Of a DNA stretch of 64,000 nt, positions 12,351-24,226 are shown piece by piece. Below the pieces are notes generated by a model, which had not been told where the DNA came from, ran no database searches, and saw only the letters and a list, made by a program, of their open reading frames with translations. Position numbers and translations under genes: made by a program. The DNA is from Amyloporia xantha (taxonomy: Eukaryota > Basidiomycota > Agaricomycetes > Polyporales > Adustoporiaceae), in contig JAYKKR010000009.1 of NCBI GenBank assembly GCA_036971615.1, forward strand, positions 1,116,001 through 1,180,000, written 5' to 3'. Positions within the stretch are counted from its first letter, which is position 1. Every line of letters begins with the position of its first letter.

Positions 12351-12859
12351 GTTGCTTGTGCAGAAATACTGTATACTTAGTAAGTCGTTGTCAGATACAA
12401 CAATACAATGAGATTATATAACGATCATATGACTGAACAGAAGACCGTGACGAACATAGCCACTAGCAGGCATATGTCTTATCAGTAATTATACAGAAAC
12501 CACTCACAAATTTTGTAAGTTTGAGTTATTCAAATACAGTTGAAGACGACGCGTGACTGGCTGTCTAGTCGAGGTTACGTTCAACTTCAAGATCCCGCTT
12601 AGTCGATTCTCTCATGTCGCTATTTAGAGGGTCTGCAGCACGAATGCGAGAAAACGGACTCGTTGATTTGAACCCCAAATGCCCATGCTAATAACCATGC
12701 AGATAAGAACTTCTACAAGCGAACAGGCTCTATAAGTCTCAAATCAAGATCCTCGTCAACGTGTGCAACTGGCAGGAAATTGATCAAGATATTCATAATT
12801 CAGCTTTCAGCCAAATTAACATACCTTCGGTAACAGCTGCACGACGAAGAGCAGTACGA

Positions 12860-13016
12860 TTATTTGCTCTTGGGGGGCTCGGCGCAGCCGCAGGTCGGCC
12901 ATGCGCAGGTGCCGCCGTTCTTCTCGGTGTTAGCGCACTTGACGGTGTCCTGCAAAGAACAACAGTGAGTCCGACGAACTTATGTCGCATGATGAGCACG
13001 GTGTACTAACAGACAT
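12860..13016 (-). CDS. 31-aa Cys-rich peptide, copy 1 (metallothionein-like?)
   Basis: Inferred complement(join(12860..12949,13011..13016)). Exon 1 is only ATG-TCT; a 61-nt GT-AG intron follows, then 29 codons. The peptide begins MSDTVKCANTEKNGG and continues TCAWPTCGCAEPPKSK. It has four cysteines (one, then C-x4-C-x-C), no signal peptide, and ends in basic residues. A TATAAAAGG box lies about 90 bases upstream (near 13110). Copies 2 and 3 encode the identical protein although introns and flanks differ, which argues for selection on the peptide. A metal-binding role is a guess from size and cysteine content; I do not recognise the family. It is below normal gene-calling length. Confidence 0.75.
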
Positions 13017-14115
13017 GTTGATGGAGAAAAGGGTTCTGGTGAGAAAGTGAGTGAGTTGGTTGAGTTGGGTAGTCGAGGACTGAGGTTTCCGGTCGTCCAT
13101 TCCCTCCTTTTATAGCATTTTACTCGAGCCAGGACGCGTGTACGGTGGCCTGACCGTCTCGCTGGCGAAATCAACTTCCCACCCGGTGAAAAGCGCAATA
13201 CCGACCCCGCCATTGGCGCGAGTGCGCTCCAATCACAGTGCAAAGAAGTGTCACGTCGTCTGGATGACGTTATGCCGATTCGCGTGCTACCAATCAACGG
13301 CACAGGATTCGTTCAAGGCTGTCTCGTGGGGCAACACTACCGGGTCCGTAACATATTATTTCTTCACCAGATGATCTTATCTGACAGGGACCCGGTCACT
13401 CTACTAAGGCTCTTGGAAAGCCGGGAGCCCTATCGCCGCTGATTATCTCTCGGAACTGGTGCTCTTATTATCTCCCACAGGAAGCAATCTCATCGTCTTC
13501 GTCGATTTGCATACCATTCAGTTGTGAAGCACCGCGTCTCTCACACTAACTTCGGTGTATAGTGCTGGGTATGTGTTATGAACAGCTCAGGGCTGAATGG
13601 CCAAGAACTGAGCTCGAATCATTAGGGTTTTGAATATTTTATTATCCTCAACAGAAAGAGGTCTATAACTACGTCATTCCTTCCGATCAAGAACAAGGCG
13701 CCTTCAGATCTACTCCGTACCTGCGGGCTAATGCAGAAATATTTAATGTGGAATTTATCGACTCCTGACTTCGGTTCGCGGGCGTTTTCAAAATTAGCGG
13801 CCGATTTCTCCGGACAGAGTTGAGTGTGCTCTTTAACTAGAACGACGTCACATATGCCGAGCGGCTGCCCCTGAACAAGGCTGTTCTATTATCGGGTTAT
13901 TGTTGAAAACCGTCACACATATTCTTTCAGCAAATTTCAGATGTATATGCGATTGCCCAAAGATACAAAAGAGAAGGTGCTCCAGATACGCTCGAACAAG
14001 CATTCCACCACCGTTGTAATCCAACTATTCGTAGCTAAAGACCAAATCGTCAGAAACAACGCATGTAGGCTACCTGTTGCATACCTTCAGCGGGGCGGAA
14101 GACTGGCTTCGGGCA
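13017..14115. other. Intergenic between peptide copies 1 and 2
   Basis: It holds the copy 1 promoter (TATA box near 13110; GTCGAGGACTGAGG on this strand also occurs inverted upstream of copy 3). No other gene was recognised. Confidence 0.4.
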
Positions 14116-14263
14116 TCACTTGCTCTTTGGAGGCTCGGCGCAGCCGCAAGTCGGCCAAGCGCAGGTGCCGCCGTTCTTCTCAGTGTTAGCGCACTTAACG
14201 GTGTCCTGTGTCAAGGTCAGTTTTCACGTTACCGTTTGTAGCGCAAGCGTCACTCACAGACAT
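14116..14263 (-). CDS. 31-aa Cys-rich peptide, copy 2
   Basis: Inferred complement(join(14116..14205,14258..14263)) with a 52-nt intron after Met-Ser. The protein is identical to copies 1 and 3, but codons differ (stop TGA here, TAA in the others). TATAAAAGG is about 65 bases upstream (14325-14333). It is in the same orientation as copy 1, 1.1 kb away. Four cysteines, no secretion signal. Function unknown; a metallothionein-like role is only inferred. Confidence 0.75.
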
Positions 14264-15912
14264 TGTGGATTGGTGTTGGCGAGAATGGTAGTTGAGAACT
14301 GATATTCGATGATTTACACGATGTCCTTTTATACTTCGCAGTTTTGTCTCCAAGTCAGGCGGATGCATTAGCTCTGCACCTTATGGCTCAGCCCCATGTC
14401 GCTCTTTCTTTCCTACATCGCAATTACTGTCTTGTGATTGGCTCATTCCGACAGGCCTCGAGTGAAGAAGCACCCTCAAATCGGCTAGCTCTGACTGGGT
14501 CATTTGTTATCACTCACCTGCTATTGGCGACTCATAGCTTTGGATAATAGGGTTGCGCTGATCAGATTGTATTTTCAATCTCTCATCCCATACACACATC
14601 ACAATGTTAGACCCCTACAAGACAAATCGGCGTTCCTGGCATAACGATCTTATGACACCGGAGTTATTCCGATCTCGGGATAAAAGAAGTGGTCAAAGGA
14701 AGTTAGATCTCCGTCTGCGTCCTGCTTGGCGTTCAAGATTGGCATCATCTCTCGTTATAGGGAGGGAAAGACGGGAGTCGGTACAATTTAGCACCGCATA
14801 GATGCTGCTCAGGGGAACGGCCCTTCGAGCTATTTCAGGCATGATGACCAGGATGTTGTGTGCCAATCTTTAGCCATCTATTGAAAACCAGAATGACTAT
14901 CTGCGAATCGGTGCTCGTGTGGATGATGACCGTACGCCAGAAGCCGTCGTCATATGATTCATTGTATCTATTAATCCAGAGCACAATAAGTTCAACGAAA
15001 ATGCCACGAGTTCAAAAGACTGACTAGACCTTCGAGACTAATCAACTTCAACAAGAGACGGACTGAAACAGGGGAATAATCGGCCCCGTCAGTCCAAGCC
15101 ACGAACATCATACAATTTCTGAAGCGGTGTCTAGCTCGTCTTGGAATTGGAGTTTGTCATGATTGAGAACTGCTTTGAACAAGATGCAGGTCAGTATCCA
15201 AGAAGCTCGGGACGAATCAGAAGGCAAATGTTAGCTAATACAGCGAAATACACCTTTGAGTCTTCCCACCTAATACGTTATCTCGGAGTATTTAACGCTC
15301 GTTGCTTCTAAGAACAATGCTTGTCATCGTTTTCGTGGCCCGGGTTATCGCGGTTCGTTGGAAACTAGGCGAATAAGCTCACCGGAAGAAGGTAACCGTG
15401 GTGCTCATAAAGAGCATTGCAATATCTTAACGTTGGCCCGCAAATGATATCTGTTACACTTCGTGGCTATCTGTGGCTAGCTTCCGCGGAAAGGGTCCAA
15501 GCAAGTTGAAGGTTTCATAGGTTACGATGTTCGTAATCTTCAGGAGATACAGAGCTTATGGGGGTCGACTTCGAGGATATTTGAAACAAGGGGCATCCCT
15601 GTCATGGGCATTACGATCTGTCCACTCTACCCGGTAGTCTACTTTACCAGGAATAGATCAGAAGACATTCCGAGGACAGAAAAGAACATGACATATCGCA
15701 TAACGCTCATTGGAGCTGAACAAGGCCAATGAAAAGGTATCAATTACCGGCGTCATGAATTGCCACCTTCTAGGGCTTGACGCCTGGTGGCTTAGGTTGG
15801 AATATACCACAACTGCTTGATATAAAGGAGCTGATCGTATACAGTATTCCTCAGTCCTCGACTACCAACGCAAATTTCTACTCGTTCCAACCAGCCTTCT
15901 CCTTCAACCACA
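14264..15912. other. 1.6-kb intergenic region
   Basis: No open frame of interest and no repeat seen. It separates the divergently oriented peptide copies 2 and 3 and so carries both promoters (TATA near 14330 for copy 2 and 15821 for copy 3). Confidence 0.4.
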
Positions 15913-16057
15913 ATGTCTGTGAGTATGCACTGCCGTAAAGTTGAGAATATGGCTCACCTTTTCGTAGGACACCGTCAAGTGCGCTAACACCGAAAAGAAC
16001 GGCGGCACCTGCGCCTGGCCGACCTGCGGCTGCGCTGAGCCCCCCAAGAGCAAGTAA
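15913..16057 (+). CDS. 31-aa Cys-rich peptide, copy 3
   Basis: Inferred join(15913..15918,15968..16057). The 6-nt first exon, 49-nt intron and 90-nt second exon match copies 1 and 2. The peptide is identical to the other two. TATAAAGG at 15821-15828 is about 85 bases upstream, and the leader shares CCTCAGTCCTCGACTACC with copy 1. The opposite orientation suggests duplication with inversion. Confidence 0.75.
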
Positions 16058-16621
16058 ATGTCTTCGCTGTTCCATGGGTCATAGATGTTCGGTCCGTGGT
16101 TATTTTCTAGTCATTTTACCAAGAATAGCTGATTATCTTGGCATAGCTACGAACCATGGATTGGTGGAGATCTTGGGGTGAGGTTTGAAGAGGTGTTCAT
16201 CTGACGAGGCTCGAGTTGCATACTTGATGTGCATCTTCTCAGCATACCGGCACTAAACATCTCTTGACATTATGCAGAATGAGGCTCACCTAGATGCACT
16301 TCGCATGCCAGTACACTTTCACCTGCAGACCGGTAACGCCTCACCATTATACGTCAATCTAAACAATGGACATATAAAACATTACAAGACGGTGAAATGA
16401 CGTAAATCACTGGTTGACTCCCCAGCGACGACGCTGCCACCTGAGATTCTGAGGTCTTGTCTCGGCTCACAGGACGACGACGAGACTACGAGTGTGCTGT
16501 ATAGTCTCAGTCGAAAGGATGTTCCTGTTCTATTCAAAACGTGATGAGTGTCGAACATATGAACAGGCATATATAACGGCCTCAAGCATAACTCGTTCGA
16601 AATTCGATTTGAATCGTCGGC

Positions 16622-17386
16622 AGGACCCCCACAGAGCTTTGATCCCTAAAGTCCGAAAATGTGGGTCCCAGACCCAAAATGTTTGATCCAAAAGTCCGAA
16701 AATGGGGGTCCATGGGCCGACAAGTCCAATCCAAAGTGGTCCGAAAACGCACCTCTCAGCGCTATGTCCGATCTCCAAAGTCCGAAAGGACCACCTGATT
16801 TGCACTGGATGCGGTTTAGGATATTTCTGACGAAGATATTCTAAAGATATTCTAAAGATAGTCAGAATAACTTCAGCATATTACAGTAAGCAAAATCCTA
16901 ACATTATTCAATTAATATTCTAACAATTTGAGCACATTTAGAATATCTTCTAACCTACACAATATATTTACCGTATTTTTCAAATACTGCATAGTGGATT
17001 ATGCTAAAAGTATTTTGACTAACTTTAGAATATTTTCACCATATCTCACGCGAAAATATTCTAAACCGCATCCAGTGTTGGGGCCTGTCCGGTACTGTAG
17101 TCCCCAAAATTTTCCAACCAGGCGTGAGTACTCAGACCATGTTGCTACCAGACACCTCTACTATCTAGGCGACACCGCGGCACCTGCACATATTAGGCAG
17201 TCGCTCGGGTCAATATGGAGATTATGGAGACCGGTTGAATACTTGATGTAGGTCCGATCCCATTTTGGACCGAATTTGGCCTCCTTCGCGCGAGGTTTGA
17301 TTTTTTTGGTCCGAAAAGGGCATGTTCGCCAGGTCCGAAAATGGCTTTTTCGGGATCAAAGCTCCTGGGGGGTTCGCCGGGGTCCT
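16622..17386. mobile_element. GTCCGAAA-repeat MITE, copy A (8-bp target duplication)
   Basis: The element is bounded by AGGACCCC and GGGGTCCT and flanked by an exact 8-bp duplication TCGTCGGC (16614-16621 and 17387-17394). Its subterminal regions carry repeated GTCCGAAAA or GTCCGATCC motifs in direct orientation, as in copy B at 39665-40084. The left terminal repeat has lost about ten bases relative to the right. A separate element (16803-17077) is inserted inside it. No protein is encoded. The 8-bp duplication and subterminal repeats fit a hAT-type (or Zisupton-type) non-autonomous element. Confidence 0.8.
16803..17077. mobile_element. 275-bp AT-rich MITE nested in copy A
   Basis: The ends CACTGGATGCGGTTTAG and inverted CTAAACCGCATCCAGTG form about 24-bp inverted repeats. 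The interior is AT-rich with repeated AATATTCTAA/AGATATTCTAA. It is flanked by TTG on both sides (16800-16802, 17078-17080), a possible 3-bp duplication. CACTG ends with a 3-bp duplication recall the CACTA/EnSpm group, but this assignment is tentative. Confidence 0.7.
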
Positions 17387-17394
17387 TCGTCGGC

Positions 17395-20104
17395 TCAATG
17401 CCATTCGCGATCACGTGCTTTAGGCGAGCGCGCGAATCATTGGACGGATGTTGTCAGCGCTCAACATCGACGTCCATGAAGACAACTGATGGTCATATCA
17501 ATCTAATGCCACCCTTTCATCATATGTAATGACTATTTTCAAACTATCCAGAGCTAGCAGATACACTGGATCATCTCTTTCTGACTCTGCATCGATGACC
17601 CAGCGATGGTGACTTATGTGCTGATAACTTATAGCGGCTTTGGGCGTGGATTGCTGAGACAATGGATAGTCCTCTGGTGTTATCTCGGAAGATGTGTCTG
17701 TCCTTGTGGCGTCTGGCAGGCCTAGGGAATCTCATCAAGTGCTGGCAGAGCTTATCCTGCCAGTGAGCGCGCCTACTAGTAGCATGGTTGCAATAGGTGA
17801 GCATGCCTACCCATATCCTTTACAGAAGTCCATCGCTCAAAGGGAACCCTTAGTATGACATGTCTGTTTTTGTCAGCAGCCGAGGTACAGTGGTTGCTTG
17901 TCTTGTTCCGTGAGAGACTACGCACTAAGTTCACAACAAAACTGCACTCGCCGAGGCACTCAGTAACGGACTACATCCGTTGTTCACTTTTCATACGGCT
18001 TGCATATGACACACGCGGTATTTGCAATCAAGATTATCATTGACTTCCTTGACGGGCATCGACAAGTCTTTCTGACATGTCGAATGACGCGGTATCCGTG
18101 AGTATTCAGGAGGCGACACCGCCTAAACTGCAAGATTGAAGGAAGCAGCTTACGCCACTGGGCCCTGTGTTACTATACCTCGATCTGCTTGTGAAGAAGT
18201 TGACGATCCTTCCGGAACTTAGGACAATGAATATTGGTAGGTATCGGGGGTTTTCCAGTGGTTAGTCACTTTTGTACAATTTAAGTGGATCTAATGTCTG
18301 CACATGGGAGGTGGATACCTATGCGAACTTCTTCCTCCCATTAGACGCACCCACGTGCTCCCTACATGTCTAGAGTCCATTTTCCGGAGCCTCGGTGAAA
18401 TGCGATGCTGCAACATATTTCTGCCAAATCTCGGCGACGTCAAATGTAGGTATACGATGTGGGTGAACAAGAAACAGGACTTTCGCGTATCTTCGCCTGT
18501 CTCTGGCTGACAAGTCTACGCGGAAGGGCGTCCTTCGGCTGATATTATCGATTGCTTACTCATGGTCTTAGCTTCCCGACAAGTCGGAAACATCAAGTTC
18601 CCCCGAACTTGCGTAGAATGCATGGAACGAATAGGCACACTTCTATGCCATGTCGGGACGAACCTTGTCTATCTTAGCTTCAACTTCGATCATTTTCACG
18701 GTGAAGTGCTGTCAAAAAACCCTCCGGGTATGATTTTCCCTCTTGTTCAGTATGAGTGACCTTGCTGATGTCTTCATATTAGGGATATGACTGAATCTTT
18801 CCGTATTCAGCAGTCAACTCAATTGAACTTATCGGGCCCTGGCTTTGTCACAAAGTCACGAGCTCTACGGTAATCGGGGCGTGATTGAATTCGTTTTATT
18901 GCAGATCAAGTCTCCACAGCTCAATCGCAAGAAGGCCTCTATCGGTCTGCCAAGCAATGTGACCTAGACCAACTTGAGTTAACTCCGCTAAAAACAGGTC
19001 GATTAGACCATGACTTATACCTCCGATTCACGCCTAGCAGAACTGGTCTTCATATATGGTAATCTACATATCGTTACGCGGCTTCGATGCCTTCAGGCAG
19101 AGATTGCACGTCGCTTCCCCTCAGACCTTGCGCGTGAGCGTACGCGAATAACTTCTGGCCTGGTCTAACATTACGTTGCTCACAGTCTGGCGGTATCTGC
19201 TCAATATGCCTCGGCGATTCTAATCGCTAGATATATCATCGTCATAACAGCAGCAGCCTAAGAGGATTGTGCTATCATATTGCCCATCAAATGGTCATGC
19301 CGAACCATTTTTATGTCCAAACTCAGTGCGTCCTTTCCGTAAAGCCCTGAGATGCCAGGCTCCTCATATTGTATTGATTGAAGCCGAAAGGACCCGTTTC
19401 CTGTCAATCCTACTGCCGATCACCGCCGGCAGTTCTCATCTACCTTCAACAAGTCTACGGAGGCCGGCTCAGACCAATATCGATGCGTGCCTTGGTCACG
19501 TAAATTATTCAATGACCGGTGGGGACATAGATGAAACTCAATATGTCGCCCTTGATTGGAAATGTACACGTCGGCGAACGTGCGTGACATACCTTCTCTG
19601 CGGATGTAACGGCAGGCTAGCAGGTGCCGTGAACTAATTAAACCGTATGATGTTTTAATTTCAACCTGTTTCTATAATAACGTCGCTGTTAACGCGTCGG
19701 TCATTCAATTTACCGCACGTCTTCCAGCATCTCAACTTCACACGATGTCAACTAACTGCCCCGTAGTTTCGGCTCCACCACCCCTTTTAGAAGAACGAAA
19801 TACTTCGGTATATCCCAATTGTTAGATGTCCGTCAAGAAGTAGGGTACAGTTGGTGCCGTGCCAATGTCGCAATCGTTCTCCCTCGTCCGAGTGTTACTA
19901 CGAGTTGTCACGGCTGCGCCGAATACCATGAGGACACTTTTAATCGAAACATTCACTGGGCGTTCAAGAAGTCTTGTCTTCCTTCGCCGTCGAAGACGAG
20001 TCGATCTGGCCACTGTCCGGCTTTCCCTTGTACTTCGGCAACATACTGGAACGGTGAGCGTGAGCAGCGAATATGTCTGGTTATTGAAGTCTTGAACGGT
20101 GAAC
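17395..20104. other. 2.7 kb without a resolved gene; possible decayed F-box/LRR remnant
   Basis: No intact gene found. Between about 18060 and 18760, short plus-strand frames read leucine-rich stretches (for example LVKKLTILPELRTMNIG and GTNLVYLSFNFDHF) that recall fungal F-box/LRR proteins. They are in different frames without a convincing splice path. I regard this as a possible degraded gene and cannot support more. Confidence 0.25.
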
Positions 20105-21144
20105 TCACCCTTCTTCTTCTGTCAACTCTTGCAGTAGCTCACTTTCACCTTTGTGACCAGCCCATTTCGGCACGCCGTCGGGTACTTCCATCACTCTGTC
20201 CGAGCGAGACACATTGCTGGTGAGTGACCAGTTCCAGAATTTTTTATGAAGCTCTAGACATGGTACGCACCGCTGGCTATAGAATATGTGCGCCGTTGGT
20301 TGAAAATCAAGTGGAACTTTGTGATCATGGAATCGGAACGAAGACGGGTACGCGAGCACGGTGTTGCGCCCTCGTCAAACAGCGGTGAACGACAAACATT
20401 ACAGGACACTTTACATGGCACACTATGCGCCCCGGTCAGATCTTCTGTGGAGAAGAAGTGTAGGCTATTCTCCTTGTTCTTTACCATGCGGACGGATGTC
20501 TGGGTTGTATCGTCAGGTATATTGTAAAGTTCAAATATGACAAGGATGTGCACTAACTTTTGCGAAGATTACTGCCCATTGGAACGGTGCGCCATGCAAA
20601 CGCTGGCATTGTCTGCAGTGACAATGCTTCGCATCCAATGGGTCCCCGTGAAACTCAAACCCCACACTCCCGCACCAGCATTCTCTGTCGTTCATAATCG
20701 GATTCAGTCTTGTTCTTTCATTCCTGAACATACTCTTACTCACGATCTATACTTTGGCTTGAACAGATCTCCATCGCTTTTCCAGTTGTAAGGCGGTTTC
20801 TGCATGAAGTCTTTTTCATGACTGCCGCCATTCATGCTGGGAATAGGTGGTTGCCCACGCCATCCAGTGTCTGGAATAGCCTTGTGTAAGGTTGGTGCGA
20901 TGTGCGGGTGGTCCTCCGGTGGAGGATGGGGTATATTTGAGTGAGGTTCTTGTTGAACCTGCGCGTCAGGATGCGCGTTGGTTTCGATAGGCATCATACT
21001 CGTAACACGAAATGCGCGCGTTGAGGGGTTGTTAATAGTTTTGTGCAGATTTAATGTTGCATACAAGAAACTCTGTCGTGGAACGAATTCTCTGAAGGCT
21101 AGGGCAGGAGGTAAAGTAGGCATTGCCCAAGGCTCGGGCAGCAC
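20105..21144 (-). CDS. GFA/CENP-V-fold zinc protein, one frameshift
   Basis: Glutathione-dependent formaldehyde-activating-enzyme-like (GFA) fold. Inferred complement(join(20105..20195,20271..20499,20558..20684,20744..21144)). Zinc ligands are visible: CWCGSVGFEFHG, CHCRQCQRLHGAPFQW and SCNVCRSPLFDEG, then the family tail DFQPTAHIFYSQR and VPDGVPKWAGHKG. The N-terminal extension (about 130 residues, Pro-rich, ending KPKYRS) precedes the domain. A downstream Met at about residue 50 could be the real start. After FDEG one base is missing (about 20367-20373): restoring frame by one base brings back the conserved block, and all other phases close. This is either a sequence error or a pseudogene. 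Most proteins of this fold have no proven substrate. It is divergent from the next gene. Confidence 0.75.
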
Positions 21145-21412
21145 GCGCCTCCACTTATTCCATGATCATGATGATGTCATATACGTATACGATCACGTGG
21201 GGACGCGTCAAGAAACGCGGGTCACATGCCACACCCAACCGCATCGAACGTCAGAGCCGTCACTCGTCAAATTGACTTGAACTCGAACCATAACAACGAT
21301 TCGTCAACATCCTCGTAGCATCGTCTTCTGGTAAGCATGAACAGAAAACCCCCGCATAGAGCTGAACATATGCCGAAATAGTATTTTACCCGTCCGTTTT
21401 GTATCGCAAAAC

Positions 21413-22713
21413 ATGCCTCTCCTTTCCACTCTTCTTCCAACAGCTGCGAGCGCGTACGGTCTTCAGTCCGGTAAGATGCATGAGTTGCCAATAATGTGCT
21501 AACCAATGACTTCATGATTATATTACCGACAGCTCTGGCACTCATATTTGTGCCTCAAGCGAATGACAAGTTCTACGACCTTGGCGGAGCGATCGGCTTC
21601 CTATCCACTTCTTTCGTATCGCTTTACTATCCATACCTGAAGGGAAGATTTATTGATGGAAACACTCTTGTCAAAGCCCCCGCTTTAAGCAGCTTTGCTC
21701 CTAGGCAGTTGTTGCTAAATGTCGCTCTTGCCGCGTGGAGTGTCCGCCTAGGTAGTTTCCTGGCGACTGTAAGCGTAGAGCCAAGATGAAATCCCGCATG
21801 CTCTGCTTCTCGCTAACTTGATTAATTAGAGGGCCTTGAAGTCCGGTGGTGACTCGAGATTTGACGAAGTTAAGCACCAGCCGGCAAAGTTCACCGGGTT
21901 CTGGATCGGACAAGGTGGGCACCAGGTCCATAGTAAATATGCCGTCCTCCCAATGCTCACACTGATTCCTCGTACCAAACTACTTCATAGCTACCTGGGT
22001 CTTTGTTGTAGGCCTTCCTGTCTATTTAGTATGCACAGGTTTCTTTCGGTCTATGTGGCCGCTCTGTCTAAAATCTGACCTGTGTTACGTGAAGGCAAAT
22101 AGTCTGCCTCCTGCTGCCCATCCCCCGCTTAAATTCCTCGATTACTTTTCTGTCGCACTCTTCACAGGATCGTGGTTACTTGAAATTGGTGCGTTTAATT
22201 TGTGTTATACACCTCCTAGGCCCTCATTGGATCCGTCTTGATTACTTGGTCAATGAAGTCTCCGACCGGCAGAAATCTACTTGGCGCAAGGCAAAGGATA
22301 ATAAACAACACAACGAGAAATTCATTACCCACGGCCTGTGGAGCTTTAGCCGCCATCCAAAGTTAGTGTGCATGCCGTGTGAAAGGTCCTAACGGTCTTG
22401 CTAACTGGAAATATTGTCCCATGCTCTGCAGCTATGTAGGAGAAGTCGGACTGTGGACTGGAATCTGGCTGCTATCCGTCAACTGTTTGCGCACGCCCTT
22501 CTTTCCCCCTGCGACCTGGCTACTGGCAGGCACGAGCCCCCTGCTGACGTGGCTCCTTCTCCGCAATGTCTCGGGCGTGCCGCCGCTCGAGGTGTGTGAA
22601 ATAGGCTCGTGGAATTTTAACGACATTGGGAAATTAACGGCGTCTTTCTCATTCTAACAGAAAGCCGCTGATAGAAAATTTGGTGATGACCCAAAGTGGC
22701 AGCAATATAAGCG
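21413..22713 (+). CDS. DUF1295 / steroid-reductase-like membrane protein (3' end open)
   Basis: Inferred exons 21413-21470, 21533-21768, 21830-21914, 21991-22028, 22095-22188, 22259-22361, 22432-22591, 22661-22713 (about 275 aa), with phases agreeing at each junction. Several hydrophobic segments (FYDLGGAIGFLSTSFVSLYY, TWVFVVGLPVYL, LDYFSVALFTGSWLLE) and the C-terminal signature GLWSFSRHPNYVGEVGLWTG are those of DUF1295 proteins, which share the 5-alpha-reductase/isoprenylcysteine methyltransferase fold. RHPNY-GE is the cofactor-site motif of that fold. The last exon after 22713 was not resolved (the donor GTGAGT at 22714 is clear). Likely an ER membrane protein; substrate unknown. Confidence 0.8.
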
Positions 22714-24217
22714 GTGAGTGCTCCACCTATCTATGCATGCCCATGAGACGGGTTCTACGTCCGTTTGATGTGTGAACCATTGTGCTCACTCGAGCCCCTG
22801 GGTCCCGCGCTTTACGCGTGTTACCTAAAGTGTTGACGGCTCTTCTGTTCCTCTGCTCGCGTCGGAAGCATGCCTCTCCTTCTTCTCGTTCAGCTGTTGA
22901 AATTGGGGACACTTCTGCCATCCATGGGTAATAACGCTCCATGTAGGGCATTATTATGGGCGGCTCGAGTAGTACCTGACGTGGTGGGAGGGCCCTTGCC
23001 GTAACGCGCGACGCCCCAAAGTTCCCAAGGAATATCCGCTCGATCTACCGGATCAGACAGATTTGTTCACCCGAGGTGATGCATAACTGTTACAACACTG
23101 GCTGTCACGTCCGTTCCCCTTTAGCCGCGCTGAACCTTTTGCGGTGGGATTCAATTGTACCAGGAGTCGGGTGCCTAGGAAATCAAGGGGTTGGCCATGT
23201 GTCCGAACCCTCATTCCTAGATCTTGCCATCGCATGAAATGGGCGTTTCTATCCGGTTTCCTTGGCCAGTTCTTGACTTTGCGGCTTTTACTGGTCGTCT
23301 GGGCTTGTCATGTTGCAAGGACATGGGCTGTTACTTGCTAGGTAGCATGGACGTACCACCTGATGTACCCAAAAGATATTCCCTTGTTCTTCACATCAAT
23401 GAATCCCCTCGCGACCTGATCACTTCCGACTCATCTTGGTATTCGCAGCTCTCCGCGAATTCGTTATTCCCCCGCTGTCATCATGTTACGTTTTAGCGTC
23501 TTCTCTCCTCTCAATCCATGCTAATTGAAGGAGATGCTGACATATGTATCCCACACAGAACGGTTCCTGTCTTCTGGCCTTGGGGCCCTCGCGGTTGAGC
23601 CGTAGCCTCTCGTTCAGCTATCAGAACGTCGATGGATTTGCGACCATTCTCAATTGTTTCGTATTTTGTCTTCGATAGTACACTGCGCATGCTTCTGGAC
23701 CGTACTGAAGGACAGCGACCATCGGACATCAGATGCGCACAATCACTCTCCCGTTCCGGTATTCCATTCCAATTGTAGCCGTTGTATTACTAGCGCCGAT
23801 TGTACGTACCCGGCGTCTACGTTCTTGTAGCTATCATACGTCTTCACGATGTATCTATCTTTTCTTGATTTCTCGCACGCACGATTAAATAGTAATGATG
23901 AGACGCAAAGCACGTACGATCTGCCGACCCCCTAACGAGCGATGGGACATCGATGGGTACCAGTACAGCTATCTGGGATGTAGAATGACCAGACTGGAAA
24001 GGGCTATGAGCGCTGGGTGAGAGCGGCGTCTTCATCTGAAGTTCGCTATCAACTCTTCGCTGACGTCTAGCAGCTCGGATCCGGCGTGAGATCAAGACGG
24101 GTAATTAGTCCTTATATACTTCGTCCTCAGGGTTTGTGCCTTTGCCGCGACGGGGATCCCCACCATTCCGCATGTAAGCTCTACATCGTCTTGTCGCGAA
24201 TACGAGGGACATGATAC
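22714..24217. other. 1.5 kb, probably the last exon of the DUF1295 gene, otherwise nothing recognised
   Basis: The terminal exon of the preceding gene should lie within the first few hundred bases, but the candidate acceptors give short unrelated tails. Open frames up to 90 codons around 23224-23496 have no recognisable family. Confidence 0.3.
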
Positions 24218-24226
24218 AGGAATGAT

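Noticed and set aside
16803..17077. Origin of replication or matrix attachment site suggested by AT-richness
   Set aside because: The inverted repeats and flanking TTG explain it better as a small transposon.
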